A stretch of 64,000 nucleotides of DNA, taken from contig CACFOR010000005.1 in NCBI GenBank assembly GCA_902567785.1, positions 1 through 64,000 on the forward strand, given 5' to 3'. The number at the start of each line of letters is the position of its first letter. Position 1 is the stretch's first letter. Source of the DNA: an uncultured Pelagibacteraceae bacterium. GTDB taxonomy: Bacteria > Pseudomonadota > Alphaproteobacteria > Pelagibacterales > Pelagibacteraceae. A program made the position numbers and the translations under genes. Below are positions 14,736-24,607 of the stretch, piece after piece. The notes under the pieces were generated by a model that worked only from the letters and a program-made list of their open reading frames with translations, was not told where the DNA came from and made no database searches.

Positions 14736-15873
14736 CTTTAAAATATCTTCTAGAATCTTTTCTAGTAAAATTTAAAATAATTCCAGCAATAAAAGCACTT
14801 CCAATCAATGAAGATCCTCCGTAACTTAAAAAAGGTAAAGTCATTCCTGTTGTCGGTAACAGTCTTATGTTAACACCTATATGAATAAATGATTGTATAA
14901 TTAGTAGAGAAACTAATCCGCATAAAGCCAATTTGATAAATTCATCTTTTTCCAAAAAAGCTTTATTTAAAACTTTATAACCAATATACAAAAATATTAT
15001 TACTATAAATAAAACAAACACTGCACCAAACTCTTCTGATATTACTGCAATTATATAATCTGTATGAGCCTCCGGGACTTTGTCTTTTAAAATGCCCTCT
15101 CCCATTCCTTGCCCAGTTAAACCTCCTTCCCTAATGGCATCCAATGCTTTTTGTGATTGAAAGTTATCTCCTGATTTAGGATCAATAAAAGTCTTTAATC
15201 TCAAAATAATGTAACCAAATTTTTCTTGGAAAAAAAATAATATGAGTCCAATAGTTGATATAAATATTAATCCTAATATTGATAAAAGAAACATATTAAA
15301 TCCCGAAATAAAAATCATTGTAATCCACGTAGAAGCTATCAACAAAGTTTGTCCAAGATCTGGCTGGTTAATCAAAAAAATCATAATAATTAATAGAGAT
15401 AAAAATGAATAAAAGTATCTTTTGTACATATTAACTTTTTCATGCAGTATAATAATTTTTGCTATAAAAATTATGAACAAAGGTTTTACTAGTTCAACAG
15501 GTTGAAATCTTGGTAAAAAAGGTAAATCCATCCACCTCTTTGATCCTTTAACCTCAACACCATATAGAGGTATTAATGCAAGCAACAAAAGTGAAATAAA
15601 AAATAAGTAAGGAAAAAGTTTTATTAATTTATTCTTATCATGAATTGATATTCCCAGAATCAGTATTAATGAAATGGAGACAAATATTAGATGTTTGGTA
15701 AAAAAAAAATATGTTTGTTTATTCATTTTTTCCGCAACTACTGATGAAGTAGATGAAAAGGAGAAAAAGAGTCCTAATAAAAAAAGAAATAAAAATAAAA
15801 ATAAAATTTCTTTATCTATATTTCTCCACCACTTTGCAATCAAGCTAGTATTTTCTCTGCTAAAACTAAACAT
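14728..15873 (-). CDS. ftsW: SEDS glycosyltransferase FtsW
   Basis: Polytopic inner-membrane peptidoglycan polymerase that works with FtsI at the septum. About ten hydrophobic segments are visible. SEDS hallmarks are WMDLPFLPRFQPVELVKP, NQPDLGQTLLI, the loop PEAHTDYIIAVISEEFG and the C-terminal LPFLSYGGSSLI. Location between murD and murG supports FtsW rather than RodA. It begins directly after the murD stop. Confidence 0.95.
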   Translation of the reverse strand: MFSFSRENTSLIAKWWRNIDKEILFLFLFLFLLGLFFSFSSTSSVVAEKMNKQTYFFFTKHLIFVSISLILILGISIHDKNKLIKLFPYLFFISLLLLALIPLYGVEVKGSKRWMDLPFLPRFQPVELVKPLFIIFIAKIIILHEKVNMYKRYFYSFLSLLIIMIFLINQPDLGQTLLIASTWITMIFISGFNMFLLSILGLIFISTIGLILFFFQEKFGYIILRLKTFIDPKSGDNFQSQKALDAIREGGLTGQGMGEGILKDKVPEAHTDYIIAVISEEFGAVFVLFIVIIFLYIGYKVLNKAFLEKDEFIKLALCGLVSLLIIQSFIHIGVNIRLLPTTGMTLPFLSYGGSSLIGSAFIAGIILNFTRKDSRRYFKDE

Positions 15874-17184
15874 TTAATTTTCTTTAAATTTTCTTCTTAT
15901 TAAGTTTTTAAAATAAATACCCCTACTTTCGAAGTTTTTAAATTGATCAAAAGAGGCTGCGCTTGGACTTAAAAGAATAGTTTTTTTACCATTGGGATAC
16001 AATTTTAAATCACTATAAATATCACTTACTGCATTTTTTATATTTTTTGAAATTTTATAATCAATATCTTTTTTAATTTGTTCTTTAAAAAAAGAGATAT
16101 TTTTACCAACAATATATGCTTTTATAATTTTATCTTTAACTTGTTGTAAATTAAAACTATCTAGATATTTTGGTAATCCTCCAACTATCCAATAAATTCT
16201 ATTATAATTATTTAGAGACTGCAAACTTGCGTTAAAACTTGTTGCTTTAGAATCATTAATACATAATAATTTTTTATTTGAAAATACAATTTCTTGACGA
16301 TGAGGAAGTCCTTTATATTTGTTTATAGCTTGGATTATAGTTTTATTATTTATTTTTAATTTTTTCGCAATAGCATACGCAAATGATAAATTTTCAAGAT
16401 TTCCTTGGCTTTTAAAATAATCATTTTTAATTTTTTTGAATAAAGCTTTAGAAGTGTATTTGTTTATTGGTGTTAATTTTGATTTTATTTTCTTTTCTTT
16501 AAAAATTTTTTTAATCATTTTTGAATACTTATTAGTAGAATTTATATATAAATAATCAGAATTTTTTTGACCAAAAAATATACGTGATTTAATTTTAATA
16601 TAATTTTTTATACTTTTATGTCTTTCTAAATGATCAGGAGAAATATTTAATATTGCTGCATGTTTAGTACGAAATACTTTAGAATATTGAAGTTGATAAG
16701 AGGATATTTCAAAAATAAAAATATTTTTTTTTGATTTCCTAGAAAATAAAAAAGGATTTCCTATATTTCCTATAGTCTTTACATTTAAATTTGCACTTCT
16801 TAGAATTTTTTCAATAATTTTGCAGGTTGTAGATTTTCCATTTGTGCCCGTTACTGAAATAACTAAGGCATCTTTATTAAATTCAAAAAAAAGATCTAGA
16901 TCTGTAATAATTTTATTATGGTTTTTTTTTAAATATTTTTTTATTTTACATTTGTTAATGTCTATTCCTGGACTTATTACAATATTATCAATCAAATTTT
17001 TATTTGACCAAAACTTTTTTATTTTAAAATTTAACTTCTTCGCTTTATTTCTGATTCTTTTATTATCATCCCAGCAATAAACTTTGGCTTTTAAAATTCT
17101 AAGAGCTTTTGCTGCTGAAAATCCTGTTAATCCCATTCCGTAAATGGCAATTTTTTTATTCTTATATTTTTGTAAAGAAAACAT
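15874..17184 (-). CDS. murD: UDP-N-acetylmuramoyl-L-alanine--D-glutamate ligase MurD
   Basis: Adds D-Glu to UDP-MurNAc-L-Ala. It has the N-terminal Rossmann segment (IYGMGLTGFSAAKAL), ATPase loop GTNGKSTT at residues 113-120, ISPDHLERH, and the C-terminal domain with NDSKATSFNA and LLSPSAASFDQF. Length 436 is normal, with a very lysine-rich composition. Three bases separate it from mraY. Confidence 0.95.
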   Translation of the reverse strand: MFSLQKYKNKKIAIYGMGLTGFSAAKALRILKAKVYCWDDNKRIRNKAKKLNFKIKKFWSNKNLIDNIVISPGIDINKCKIKKYLKKNHNKIITDLDLFFEFNKDALVISVTGTNGKSTTCKIIEKILRSANLNVKTIGNIGNPFLFSRKSKKNIFIFEISSYQLQYSKVFRTKHAAILNISPDHLERHKSIKNYIKIKSRIFFGQKNSDYLYINSTNKYSKMIKKIFKEKKIKSKLTPINKYTSKALFKKIKNDYFKSQGNLENLSFAYAIAKKLKINNKTIIQAINKYKGLPHRQEIVFSNKKLLCINDSKATSFNASLQSLNNYNRIYWIVGGLPKYLDSFNLQQVKDKIIKAYIVGKNISFFKEQIKKDIDYKISKNIKNAVSDIYSDLKLYPNGKKTILLSPSAASFDQFKNFESRGIYFKNLIRRKFKEN

Positions 17185-17187
17185 CGA

Positions 17188-18273
17188 CTATCTTAATTTA
17201 AGCGTTGCTAAGCCTATCAATGCTAAAATTATAGATATAATCCAGAATCTAATAACCACCGTAGACTCTGCCCATCCTTTTTTTTCGAAATGGTGGTGTA
17301 AGGGTGCCATCATAAAAACCCTTTTGCCGGTTAGTTTAAAGGAAACTACTTGGATCATAACTGAAACTGTTTCAAGCACAAACAAACCTCCTATAATACC
17401 TAAAACAATTTCATGTTTTGAAATTATACTTACAGCTCCCAAGGATCCACCTAGAGACAAAGAGCCAGTATCTCCCATAAAAATTTTTGCCGGGGGAGCG
17501 TTATACCATAAAAAACCTAAACAGGATCCAACGACAGAACCACAAAAAATAGAAGTTTCACCAACATTAGGAATATATGGAATTTGTAAATATTCTGAAA
17601 AAACTGTGTTACCCACAACATAACAAATAAAAGTAAAAGATAATGCTACAAGTATAACTGGGACTGTAGCCAAACCATCCAAACCATCAGTTAGATTTAC
17701 TGCATTGGAAGATCCTACGATTATAAAAATTGCAAATGGAATAAAAAATAGCCCTAGATGAACTAGCAAATTTTTAAAAAATGGAAAGTAAACGTATTCA
17801 AGATGTTCATTGTTTCCGTATTTCATCAATAATAATACAGCTATTAATGAAAGAATAATTTGACAAATAAATTTAATTAGTGAACTTATGCCTCTAGAAT
17901 TATTTCGTTTTATTTTTAAATAATCATCTGTAGCACCAAGCAATCCAAAACTTGTTACAACAAATAACAATACCCAAATAAAAGGATTTTTTAAATCAGC
18001 CCACAATAATGTTCCGAAAAGAATTCCAATCAAAATAAGGACTCCACCCATAGTGGGGGTACCCACTTTTTTAATTATATGATCTAAAGGTCCGTCGTCT
18101 CTTATGGGCCCAGTAATTTTATGGGATTCAATAAATTTAATAAAAGGGCCTCCTATTAAAAAAACTATGGTCATAGAAGACATTACTGAAAGTCCTGTTC
18201 TAAATGTCAGATAACGAAATACATTTAGTGCAGAATATTCATCTATTAAGGAGATTAAAAAATTATATAACAC
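17188..18273 (-). CDS. mraY: Phospho-MurNAc-pentapeptide transferase MraY
   Basis: Polytopic inner-membrane enzyme that makes lipid I from UDP-MurNAc-pentapeptide and undecaprenyl phosphate. Catalytic and signature stretches visible are GPLDHIIKKVGTPTMGG, GATDDYLKIKR, SSNAVNLTDGLDGLA, FMGDTGSLSLGG and PLHHHFEKKGW. The length of 361 is standard. The ATG lies inside the last 11 bases of the murE-murF gene, so translation is coupled. Confidence 0.97.
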   Translation of the reverse strand: MLYNFLISLIDEYSALNVFRYLTFRTGLSVMSSMTIVFLIGGPFIKFIESHKITGPIRDDGPLDHIIKKVGTPTMGGVLILIGILFGTLLWADLKNPFIWVLLFVVTSFGLLGATDDYLKIKRNNSRGISSLIKFICQIILSLIAVLLLMKYGNNEHLEYVYFPFFKNLLVHLGLFFIPFAIFIIVGSSNAVNLTDGLDGLATVPVILVALSFTFICYVVGNTVFSEYLQIPYIPNVGETSIFCGSVVGSCLGFLWYNAPPAKIFMGDTGSLSLGGSLGAVSIISKHEIVLGIIGGLFVLETVSVMIQVVSFKLTGKRVFMMAPLHHHFEKKGWAESTVVIRFWIISIILALIGLATLKLR

Positions 18274-21112
18274 TGAATGACCTCTTTTTAATATTTTTTG
18301 AAAATTGATTCAATCCTGTTGCATTAGATCCTTTTACCATAAGTAAATCATTGTTGTTAATAATTCTGCTTAAATAAACATAAGCTTCCTTAAGATTATT
18401 GAATATTTTTCCTCTTTTGTTTTTAGATAAATATTTAAAAGTTGTTTTTATATAATTGCCGTAAACATAAACTTTGTCTATATCACTTTTATTAATTATA
18501 TTGCACAATTTTTTGTGAAACTGTTTTGACTTTATTCCGAGTTCTAGCATGTCTCCTAAGAAAATTATTTTTTTTGTATTATTTTTTCTTTCATAATGAT
18601 TCATATTATTAATAGCGGAATGCATTGATAATGGATTTGCATTATAACTTTCGTCGATGAATCTAAATTTTTTATTAAATAAATTAATAACTTTAATATC
18701 TCCTCTTCCACTTGGAATAGTAAAATTAATAAATTTTTTCTTCATATATTCTAAATTCAAATTTAAACTATACAAAACAGCAATACATGCTAAAATATTT
18801 TTTATTAAGTTATCTATTGGATATTTTGCATCAAAGTAAAAAATATCTTTTTTAATTTTTACTTTTAATCTATATCCATTTTTAACTGAACTGATATTGG
18901 ATAAAGATATATCTGCTTTTTTCTTTGAACTAAATGAAACAACTTTTATTCCTCTCTTTATAGCTTTTTTGGATAAAAAATTAAAAAAATTATCATCTTT
19001 ATTTAAAATAATTTTTCCATCAGGCGATATATTGTTAATTATTTCGGCTTTGGCTTTTGCTATATCTTTAAGTGAATTAAAATTTTTAAAATGAGCTCCA
19101 GAAATATTTGTAATAACAGCTATATGAGGTTTAACAATTTTTGATAAATTATCTATTTCACCCTTTTTATCCATGCCAACTTCAAATACTCCATATTTTG
19201 TATCCTCTTTTAAGTTTGAGACGCTAAGAGGTACACCAAATTTATTATTATAAGAGTGTGGAGAATAATAAACTTTGCCATAATTTTTTAGAGCAAAACT
19301 AATTAGATTTTTTAGCGTTGTTTTTCCCACGCTACCTGTTATCCCTATAATTCGAGCTGAAGTATTATCTCTTGTAACTTTAGCTAAATTGTTTAAGGAT
19401 GAAAAAGTATTACTCACCCTTATAATTTTATTTTTAGGAAATTTATTTATACCTTTGCTTATCACTGATTTTGTAGCTCCTTTTTTAATTGCTTCTTTTG
19501 TAAATTTATGACCATCAATTTTTTTTCCTTTTATGGCAAAAAATAAATTATTTTTTTTTATTGTTTTTGTATTAATTGAAACACCATTATAATTTACATT
19601 TTTTATATTTTTCTTATTTAATGCTTTTTGTAAAATAAAATCTTTATATTTAAATTTTTTATTAGAGGAATTTTTTTTATTAATTATTTCTTTTATTACT
19701 TTTTTATCTGAAAAATTTATAACTTTGTTTCCATAATCCTGAGTTTTTTCATGACCTTTTCCTGCAACCAAAAGTACTTCGTTTGGTTTTAATTCTTCTA
19801 TCCCTAATTCTATTGCTTTTTTTCTACTACCGATATCAATAGCTATTTTCTTGCAGCCTTTCATAATTGATTTTCTTATTTTTTGAGGATTTTCATTCCT
19901 TGGGTTGTCATCGGTAATAAAAATTTTTCTGCAATATTTTTTAGCAATTTTACCCATTATTGTTCTTTTTTTTTTATCTCTTTCTCCTCCGCAGCCAAAA
20001 ACTATAATAATTTTTTTCTTAAATTGTCTCTTGATCGCTACTAAACTTTGTTCTAACGCATCAGGAGTATGAGCAAAATCTATTAATATTTTTGAATTAT
20101 TTTTTAAGTTACCTATGCATTCGAGTCTACCAGGAACTGGTTTAATTTTTTCTAACTGATTTAAAATTTTATTTAGACTTAAGCCACAACAAGATGCGGC
20201 TAGTACTGCCATTAATAAATTTTTTATTTGAAAATATCCTACTAGGGGTATTTCTAAAAAAATAATTTTTGAATTGCTTGAAATCTTAACAATTTGTTTG
20301 TTATCTTTATATTGATTATCTAATATTTTTATATTTCCTGAATTTGAACCTATTGTAAATTTTTTAATTTTTTTTCTATCAGCAATATTTTTTATCGTGC
20401 TAAATTCTTTATTATCTTCATCAGTTACGATTTTTGAATTTTTTTTTAACAATTTTTTAAATAAATGCATTTTAGCATTCAAATAAGCTTTAATATTTTT
20501 ATGATAATCAATATGGTCATGGCTAAGATTGGTAAATATTCCAACTTTTATATTTAAATTATCTAATCTTTTTTGTTTCAAACCATGACTTGATGCCTCC
20601 ATAATTACATTTTTAACTTTATTTTTTGATAATATTTCAAGATTCTTATGCATAGTTAATGGATCTAAAGAAGTTAAATTTGTTTTTTTATTATATTTCT
20701 TAGAAAATATACCTAATGTCCCAATTGAAGCCGCAGAGACTTTATTAATTGTCATGATTTGGTAGAAAAAATCAACTACTGATGATTTTCCATTTGTTCC
20801 AGTTACCGCAACTAGGTTAGAAGGCTTTTTTTTATAAAATTTAGAACATGTTTCCGCTAAACATTTTCTAGCATCTTTAATAAATAGAATGGGCACTTTA
20901 CAACTTATATTTTTTATCCTTTGATCACTTGCTACTGCTACAGCACCATTTATTATTGCTTCATTAATAAATTTTATTCCTGATGTCTTATTGCCTTTTA
21001 TCGCAAAAAAAATATCTCCTTTTTTTACTCTTCTGCTGTCAAAAGAAATACCTTTGATGAGTATTTTTCGATATTTCTTATTTGCTAATTTAAATAAGTC
21101 CCCTAAAAGCAT
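18263..21112 (-). CDS. murE-murF: Fused MurE-MurF: DAP-adding and D-Ala-D-Ala-adding ligases in one polypeptide
   Basis: One unbroken 949-residue frame carries two complete Mur ligases. Residues 1 to about 480 are MurE: ATPase loop TGTNGKSS at 104-111, ASSHGLKQ, the expected carbamylated Lys214 in YLNAKMHLF, DNPR at 402-405 (the meso-diaminopimelate signature) and GKGHE at 451-455. Residues about 486-949 are MurF: NGVSINTKTIKKNNLFFAIKG, ATPase loop TGSVGKTT at 592-599, FEVGMDKKGEI and DESYNANPLSM. The lysine- and asparagine-rich stretch around 476-490 looks like the linker. Fusion puts two successive steps in one protein. It starts directly after the ftsI stop. Confidence 0.95.
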   Translation of the reverse strand: MLLGDLFKLANKKYRKILIKGISFDSRRVKKGDIFFAIKGNKTSGIKFINEAIINGAVAVASDQRIKNISCKVPILFIKDARKCLAETCSKFYKKKPSNLVAVTGTNGKSSVVDFFYQIMTINKVSAASIGTLGIFSKKYNKKTNLTSLDPLTMHKNLEILSKNKVKNVIMEASSHGLKQKRLDNLNIKVGIFTNLSHDHIDYHKNIKAYLNAKMHLFKKLLKKNSKIVTDEDNKEFSTIKNIADRKKIKKFTIGSNSGNIKILDNQYKDNKQIVKISSNSKIIFLEIPLVGYFQIKNLLMAVLAASCCGLSLNKILNQLEKIKPVPGRLECIGNLKNNSKILIDFAHTPDALEQSLVAIKRQFKKKIIIVFGCGGERDKKKRTIMGKIAKKYCRKIFITDDNPRNENPQKIRKSIMKGCKKIAIDIGSRKKAIELGIEELKPNEVLLVAGKGHEKTQDYGNKVINFSDKKVIKEIINKKNSSNKKFKYKDFILQKALNKKNIKNVNYNGVSINTKTIKKNNLFFAIKGKKIDGHKFTKEAIKKGATKSVISKGINKFPKNKIIRVSNTFSSLNNLAKVTRDNTSARIIGITGSVGKTTLKNLISFALKNYGKVYYSPHSYNNKFGVPLSVSNLKEDTKYGVFEVGMDKKGEIDNLSKIVKPHIAVITNISGAHFKNFNSLKDIAKAKAEIINNISPDGKIILNKDDNFFNFLSKKAIKRGIKVVSFSSKKKADISLSNISSVKNGYRLKVKIKKDIFYFDAKYPIDNLIKNILACIAVLYSLNLNLEYMKKKFINFTIPSGRGDIKVINLFNKKFRFIDESYNANPLSMHSAINNMNHYERKNNTKKIIFLGDMLELGIKSKQFHKKLCNIINKSDIDKVYVYGNYIKTTFKYLSKNKRGKIFNNLKEAYVYLSRIINNNDLLMVKGSNATGLNQFSKNIKKRSFSVI

Positions 21113-22843
21113 TTAATATTTTTTGGAAGCTTGTAGGTCATTTATGGCTAAAATTGGACCAATTTTTTCTATTATTTTGCCGGCCACTACAACTGTATTC
21201 CACCCTGAAGTATTTCTTTTTTCACCTTTGTATTTATATCCGTTCGGAAATTTTTCTGAAGGCAAGAATTCATAAACGAAATTTGGTGCAGGTTTTGGTT
21301 CATCTAGCATTACGACTAAGACATATTTTGGGTTCTTTGACGGAAAAATTGAAACGAAAGTGTTTAATTTTGCTTGTGAACTATACTTAACTGCTGTTCC
21401 AGTTTTTCCTGCCACGTCGTAACCTTCAATATCCGCAAAATTTGCTGTACCTTCTTCAAGGCTTACAACCTTTCTAAGCATAGAATTTATTTTAATACTT
21501 GTTTCTTTAGAGATAATTTGTTGTCCTTCTTCCTTGCTCTTCTTTTTTTTTAAAATATACGGATTAATTTTATATCCTCCATTACTTAAAATAGCGTAAG
21601 CTTTTGCTAATTGCAGAGGTGTTGTAGTAATTCCATGTCCATAAGATGATGTAGCTAATTTACATTTTCCCCATTTAAATAATAGTGGAGTTCCAATTTC
21701 ATCTAGGTCAAAACTAATTCTATTAAAAAGTTCTAGAGAATTTAAAAAGCTTTTATATTTTTCGACCCCAATTTTTTGTGCTATTCGAACCGCTCCGATA
21801 TTAGATGATCTAACTAGAATTTGCTCAGTAGTTAAACTACTTGGTAATTTATCATGTTCACTTATTGTGTATTTGTCACAGGTCAATCTATTTTCTAAAT
21901 TTTCAAATATTGTATTGGTATTTATTAAATTATTTTCTAAACCGGCTGCTATGGTAAAAGTTTTAAAAACAGAACCTAATTCATATACACCTAAAGTTAT
22001 CTTGTTTGTATAAACAGAATCATTGAGCAAAATTCTTTTATTTAAATCATAATCTGGCAAAGATACTAAGGACAATATCTCACCATTTCTCACATCCATT
22101 AAAATTGCTGCACTACCAATATTTTTGAAATGTATTTTCGCATTAATTAGTTCTTCTCTGATTAAATGCTGCAAATTTACATCAAGAGTTAATTTCAAAG
22201 GATCTATTAACTTCTCTTCTACACTCAATTCTTTATCAAAAAATTTTTCCACTCCAGATATTCCAGTATTACTATCGTCAGTCTGTCCTAGAATATGACT
22301 AAAAAGATTTTTTTGAGGATAAACTCTAGATGGTTTTAAATCAAAAACAAATGCTTTATTTCCCATAAGCCAAAATTGATCTTTTTCTTTAGGTGTAAAT
22401 CTTCGACCAATCCAAAAAAAATCGTCTTTCATTAATTTTTTTTTAATTTCAATTAAATCAAGTTTTGGAAATGAAAGACCCAACTTAATTAATAAATTTT
22501 TTTTATCCTTATTACTTAATAGTTTTGGCCTTATGCCTATATCATAGAGATCAACATTTGTTGCCAAAACAGTTCCGTTTCTATCTAAAATATCTCTGCG
22601 GTGATTTGAAAAAAATTTATTGTTTTTTTTATTATATAAATCTTTATTTGAAGACAAAGATAAATATGTAATTTTTAGGCTAAAAATAAGTATTAAGCTA
22701 ATAAAAATAAAAAATAAAAAAGTAACTCTATTAGGAGAAACCCTTATAATTTTAAAACCTTTATTATTATTTGTTAACTCTTGCTCTGTATAATCTTCAA
22801 AATAAAAACTTTTTTTTTTAATAGTTTTTTTATTTTTTTTCAT
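21113..22843 (-). CDS. ftsI: Septal peptidoglycan transpeptidase FtsI (PBP3)
   Basis: Class B penicillin-binding protein that cross-links septal peptidoglycan with FtsW. It has a basic cytoplasmic tail of about 38 residues, one membrane segment (about 41-58), the pedestal domain with HRRDILDRNGTVLATN, and the transpeptidase domain with SVFK at 291-294 (Ser291 nucleophile), SSN at 346-348 and KTG at 480-482. Length 576 is typical. It follows the FtsL-like gene by 6 bases. Confidence 0.96.
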   Translation of the reverse strand: MKKNKKTIKKKSFYFEDYTEQELTNNNKGFKIIRVSPNRVTFLFFIFISLILIFSLKITYLSLSSNKDLYNKKNNKFFSNHRRDILDRNGTVLATNVDLYDIGIRPKLLSNKDKKNLLIKLGLSFPKLDLIEIKKKLMKDDFFWIGRRFTPKEKDQFWLMGNKAFVFDLKPSRVYPQKNLFSHILGQTDDSNTGISGVEKFFDKELSVEEKLIDPLKLTLDVNLQHLIREELINAKIHFKNIGSAAILMDVRNGEILSLVSLPDYDLNKRILLNDSVYTNKITLGVYELGSVFKTFTIAAGLENNLINTNTIFENLENRLTCDKYTISEHDKLPSSLTTEQILVRSSNIGAVRIAQKIGVEKYKSFLNSLELFNRISFDLDEIGTPLLFKWGKCKLATSSYGHGITTTPLQLAKAYAILSNGGYKINPYILKKKKSKEEGQQIISKETSIKINSMLRKVVSLEEGTANFADIEGYDVAGKTGTAVKYSSQAKLNTFVSIFPSKNPKYVLVVMLDEPKPAPNFVYEFLPSEKFPNGYKYKGEKRNTSGWNTVVVAGKIIEKIGPILAINDLQASKKY

Positions 22844-22849
22844 TAAAAA

Positions 22850-23575
22850 CTATCTTCCTGGAACTACCGGAATACCTAAAAAAACTTTTACAACTTGAAC
22901 TACACCCCAATTTCTGACTCTCTCCAGCGTAAGAATTTCACCTGGTTTATTATAAATACTTTTTAACTCAATTTTTTTTTGTTTAATTTTTTTTGCTACT
23001 TCTGTTTTCATTTCATTTGGTATTTGCTCTGGATTTGAGTACAATTCTTGTAGTTTTTTTATCTCTCTTTTTTTTTGTTCAACTTTTTTTGCTAAATGCT
23101 TCCTTACATTTTTTGAAAATTTTTTACTTTTTTGTTCAATAATTTTTTGCTTTTTACCCACCTGTGAAACAGACAAATCTTCAGGCTTATAGTTGAACAT
23201 TTTTATTTGTGATTTTTTGTAAGTCTCAAAATTTATATTCAAGTATTCTTTTGCTAATAAAGATATATTTTCTGGAGAAGTAATAACATTATGGTCCAAA
23301 TTTGCTTGTTTTAAATCGAATTGAATTTTTCTTATATTGGTTTCAAGTTTATTTATTTCTTTTTGTAAATTCCGTGTTTGATTTTTTAATGCTGAAACAA
23401 ATAATAATCCACTTATCAATATTACTGTTACGAATGTATATTTTTTAAATGAAGTGGTATTATTTTTTTTAGGAACAGAGTTTGTCCATTTATCAAAATT
23501 AACTTCGTTAGTATTTTTTTCTAAATGTTTATTTGAATTTGGAAGTGAATTAATCCACTTATCATTATTTATCAT
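22850..23575 (-). CDS. ftsL: FtsL-like divisome protein with long basic C-terminal extension
   Basis: Position between rsmH and ftsI, one membrane segment (about 46-63), a following coiled coil (LKNQTRNLQKEINKLETNIR) and the stretch SPENISLLAKEYLNI match FtsL, the bitopic partner of FtsB and FtsQ. FtsL is normally about 100-120 residues; this is 241. The additional part (about 130-241) is very rich in Lys, Glu and Gln, partly coiled coil, and ends in VVQVVKVFLGIPVVPGR. The cytoplasmic tail has two copies of DKWxNSxP, at 5-12 and 28-35. The ATG overlaps rsmH by four bases. The name rests on position and layout more than on identity. Confidence 0.7.
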   Translation of the reverse strand: MINNDKWINSLPNSNKHLEKNTNEVNFDKWTNSVPKKNNTTSFKKYTFVTVILISGLLFVSALKNQTRNLQKEINKLETNIRKIQFDLKQANLDHNVITSPENISLLAKEYLNINFETYKKSQIKMFNYKPEDLSVSQVGKKQKIIEQKSKKFSKNVRKHLAKKVEQKKREIKKLQELYSNPEQIPNEMKTEVAKKIKQKKIELKSIYNKPGEILTLERVRNWGVVQVVKVFLGIPVVPGR

Positions 23576-24585
23576 AATATTCCTTCTTCTAATTTTAAAT
23601 AAGTTAAAAATTTATTTCTTAATTCATCTGGATAAAAAAAAGAATTTTCATTTCTAACTGCATATCTAAGTTTTGCTGAACGCGAACGAATATTTTTTTT
23701 TATTTCTTCATCATCTGGAATTAAAGGTTTTTTTAAAAATAATTGAAATAAATCTTTTTTATTTTCTTTAATAGGTAAATACCGTGAAGGATTTTTTTTT
23801 AAATTTGAATAATAACTAAAAAAATTTTTTACAATTTTGTCTTCTAATGAATGAAAGCTTATAACTGCTAATATTCCTCCATTTGAAAGAAGTTTTGTAG
23901 CTTCTATGAGACCTGAAATTAATTCTGTTAATTCTTTATTAACAAAAATTCTTATAGCTTGAAAAGTTTTTGTAGCAGGATTTTTTGAAAAATTTTTGCG
24001 ACTTTTTTTTGCTTCACCAATTATTGAGGCCAGTTCTTCTGAAGTTTTAATAGTTTTTTTATTTCTATATTTTACAATTTTACTAGCAATTTTTTTACCA
24101 TCTTTTTCTTCTCCCAATGTTTTTATTATTTTAGCTAAATGATCTCTATCTAAAGTATTTACAACATTAAAAGCAGAATATTCATTTATACCCATTTCCA
24201 TATTTAAAAAATCTTTAGATTTAAATGAAAAGCCCCTTTTTGTATCGCTAAGCTGAAAAGATGATAATCCTAAATCAAATATTATAGCCTTGGGATTTGT
24301 TTCTAAATCAACAAATTTATTTATCTCACTGAATTTTTTTAGGAAAAAACTAAATCTTTTTGGAAACTTTCTTTCTAATAAATTTGCGTAATCTGTTGTT
24401 AATTGATCTCTATCAAAAGCAATTACTTTGGTATTTGGAAATTTTAAAATAGCTTTGGAGTAACCTCCTCCACCAAAAGTACAATCAATATACGTGCCAC
24501 CATGTTGAGGGGATATAATGCTTAATACTTGATTGAGCATCACTGGATGATGTTCTTTTTTTTCCAGTGACATGGTGGCATTCAT
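23572..24585 (-). CDS. rsmH: 16S rRNA m4C1402 methyltransferase RsmH (MraW)
   Basis: Methylates N4 of C1402 in 16S rRNA using S-adenosylmethionine. Signature stretches are HHPVMLNQVLSII, DCTFGGGGYSKAIL (SAM binding), IFDLGLSSFQLSD, AFQAIRIFVNKEL and SFHSLEDKIVK. An in-frame ATG at 24645 would lie inside ftsZ. I prefer 24585, which begins just after the ftsZ stop with a GAGA-type ribosome site and gives 337 residues; 24573 is also possible. Normally it follows mraZ directly; here ftsZ lies between them. Confidence 0.94.
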   Translation of the reverse strand: MNATMSLEKKEHHPVMLNQVLSIISPQHGGTYIDCTFGGGGYSKAILKFPNTKVIAFDRDQLTTDYANLLERKFPKRFSFFLKKFSEINKFVDLETNPKAIIFDLGLSSFQLSDTKRGFSFKSKDFLNMEMGINEYSAFNVVNTLDRDHLAKIIKTLGEEKDGKKIASKIVKYRNKKTIKTSEELASIIGEAKKSRKNFSKNPATKTFQAIRIFVNKELTELISGLIEATKLLSNGGILAVISFHSLEDKIVKNFFSYYSNLKKNPSRYLPIKENKKDLFQLFLKKPLIPDDEEIKKNIRSRSAKLRYAVRNENSFFYPDELRNKFLTYLKLEEGIL

Positions 24586-24607
24586 AAATTTCTCTTTTAT
24601 CGTCCAT

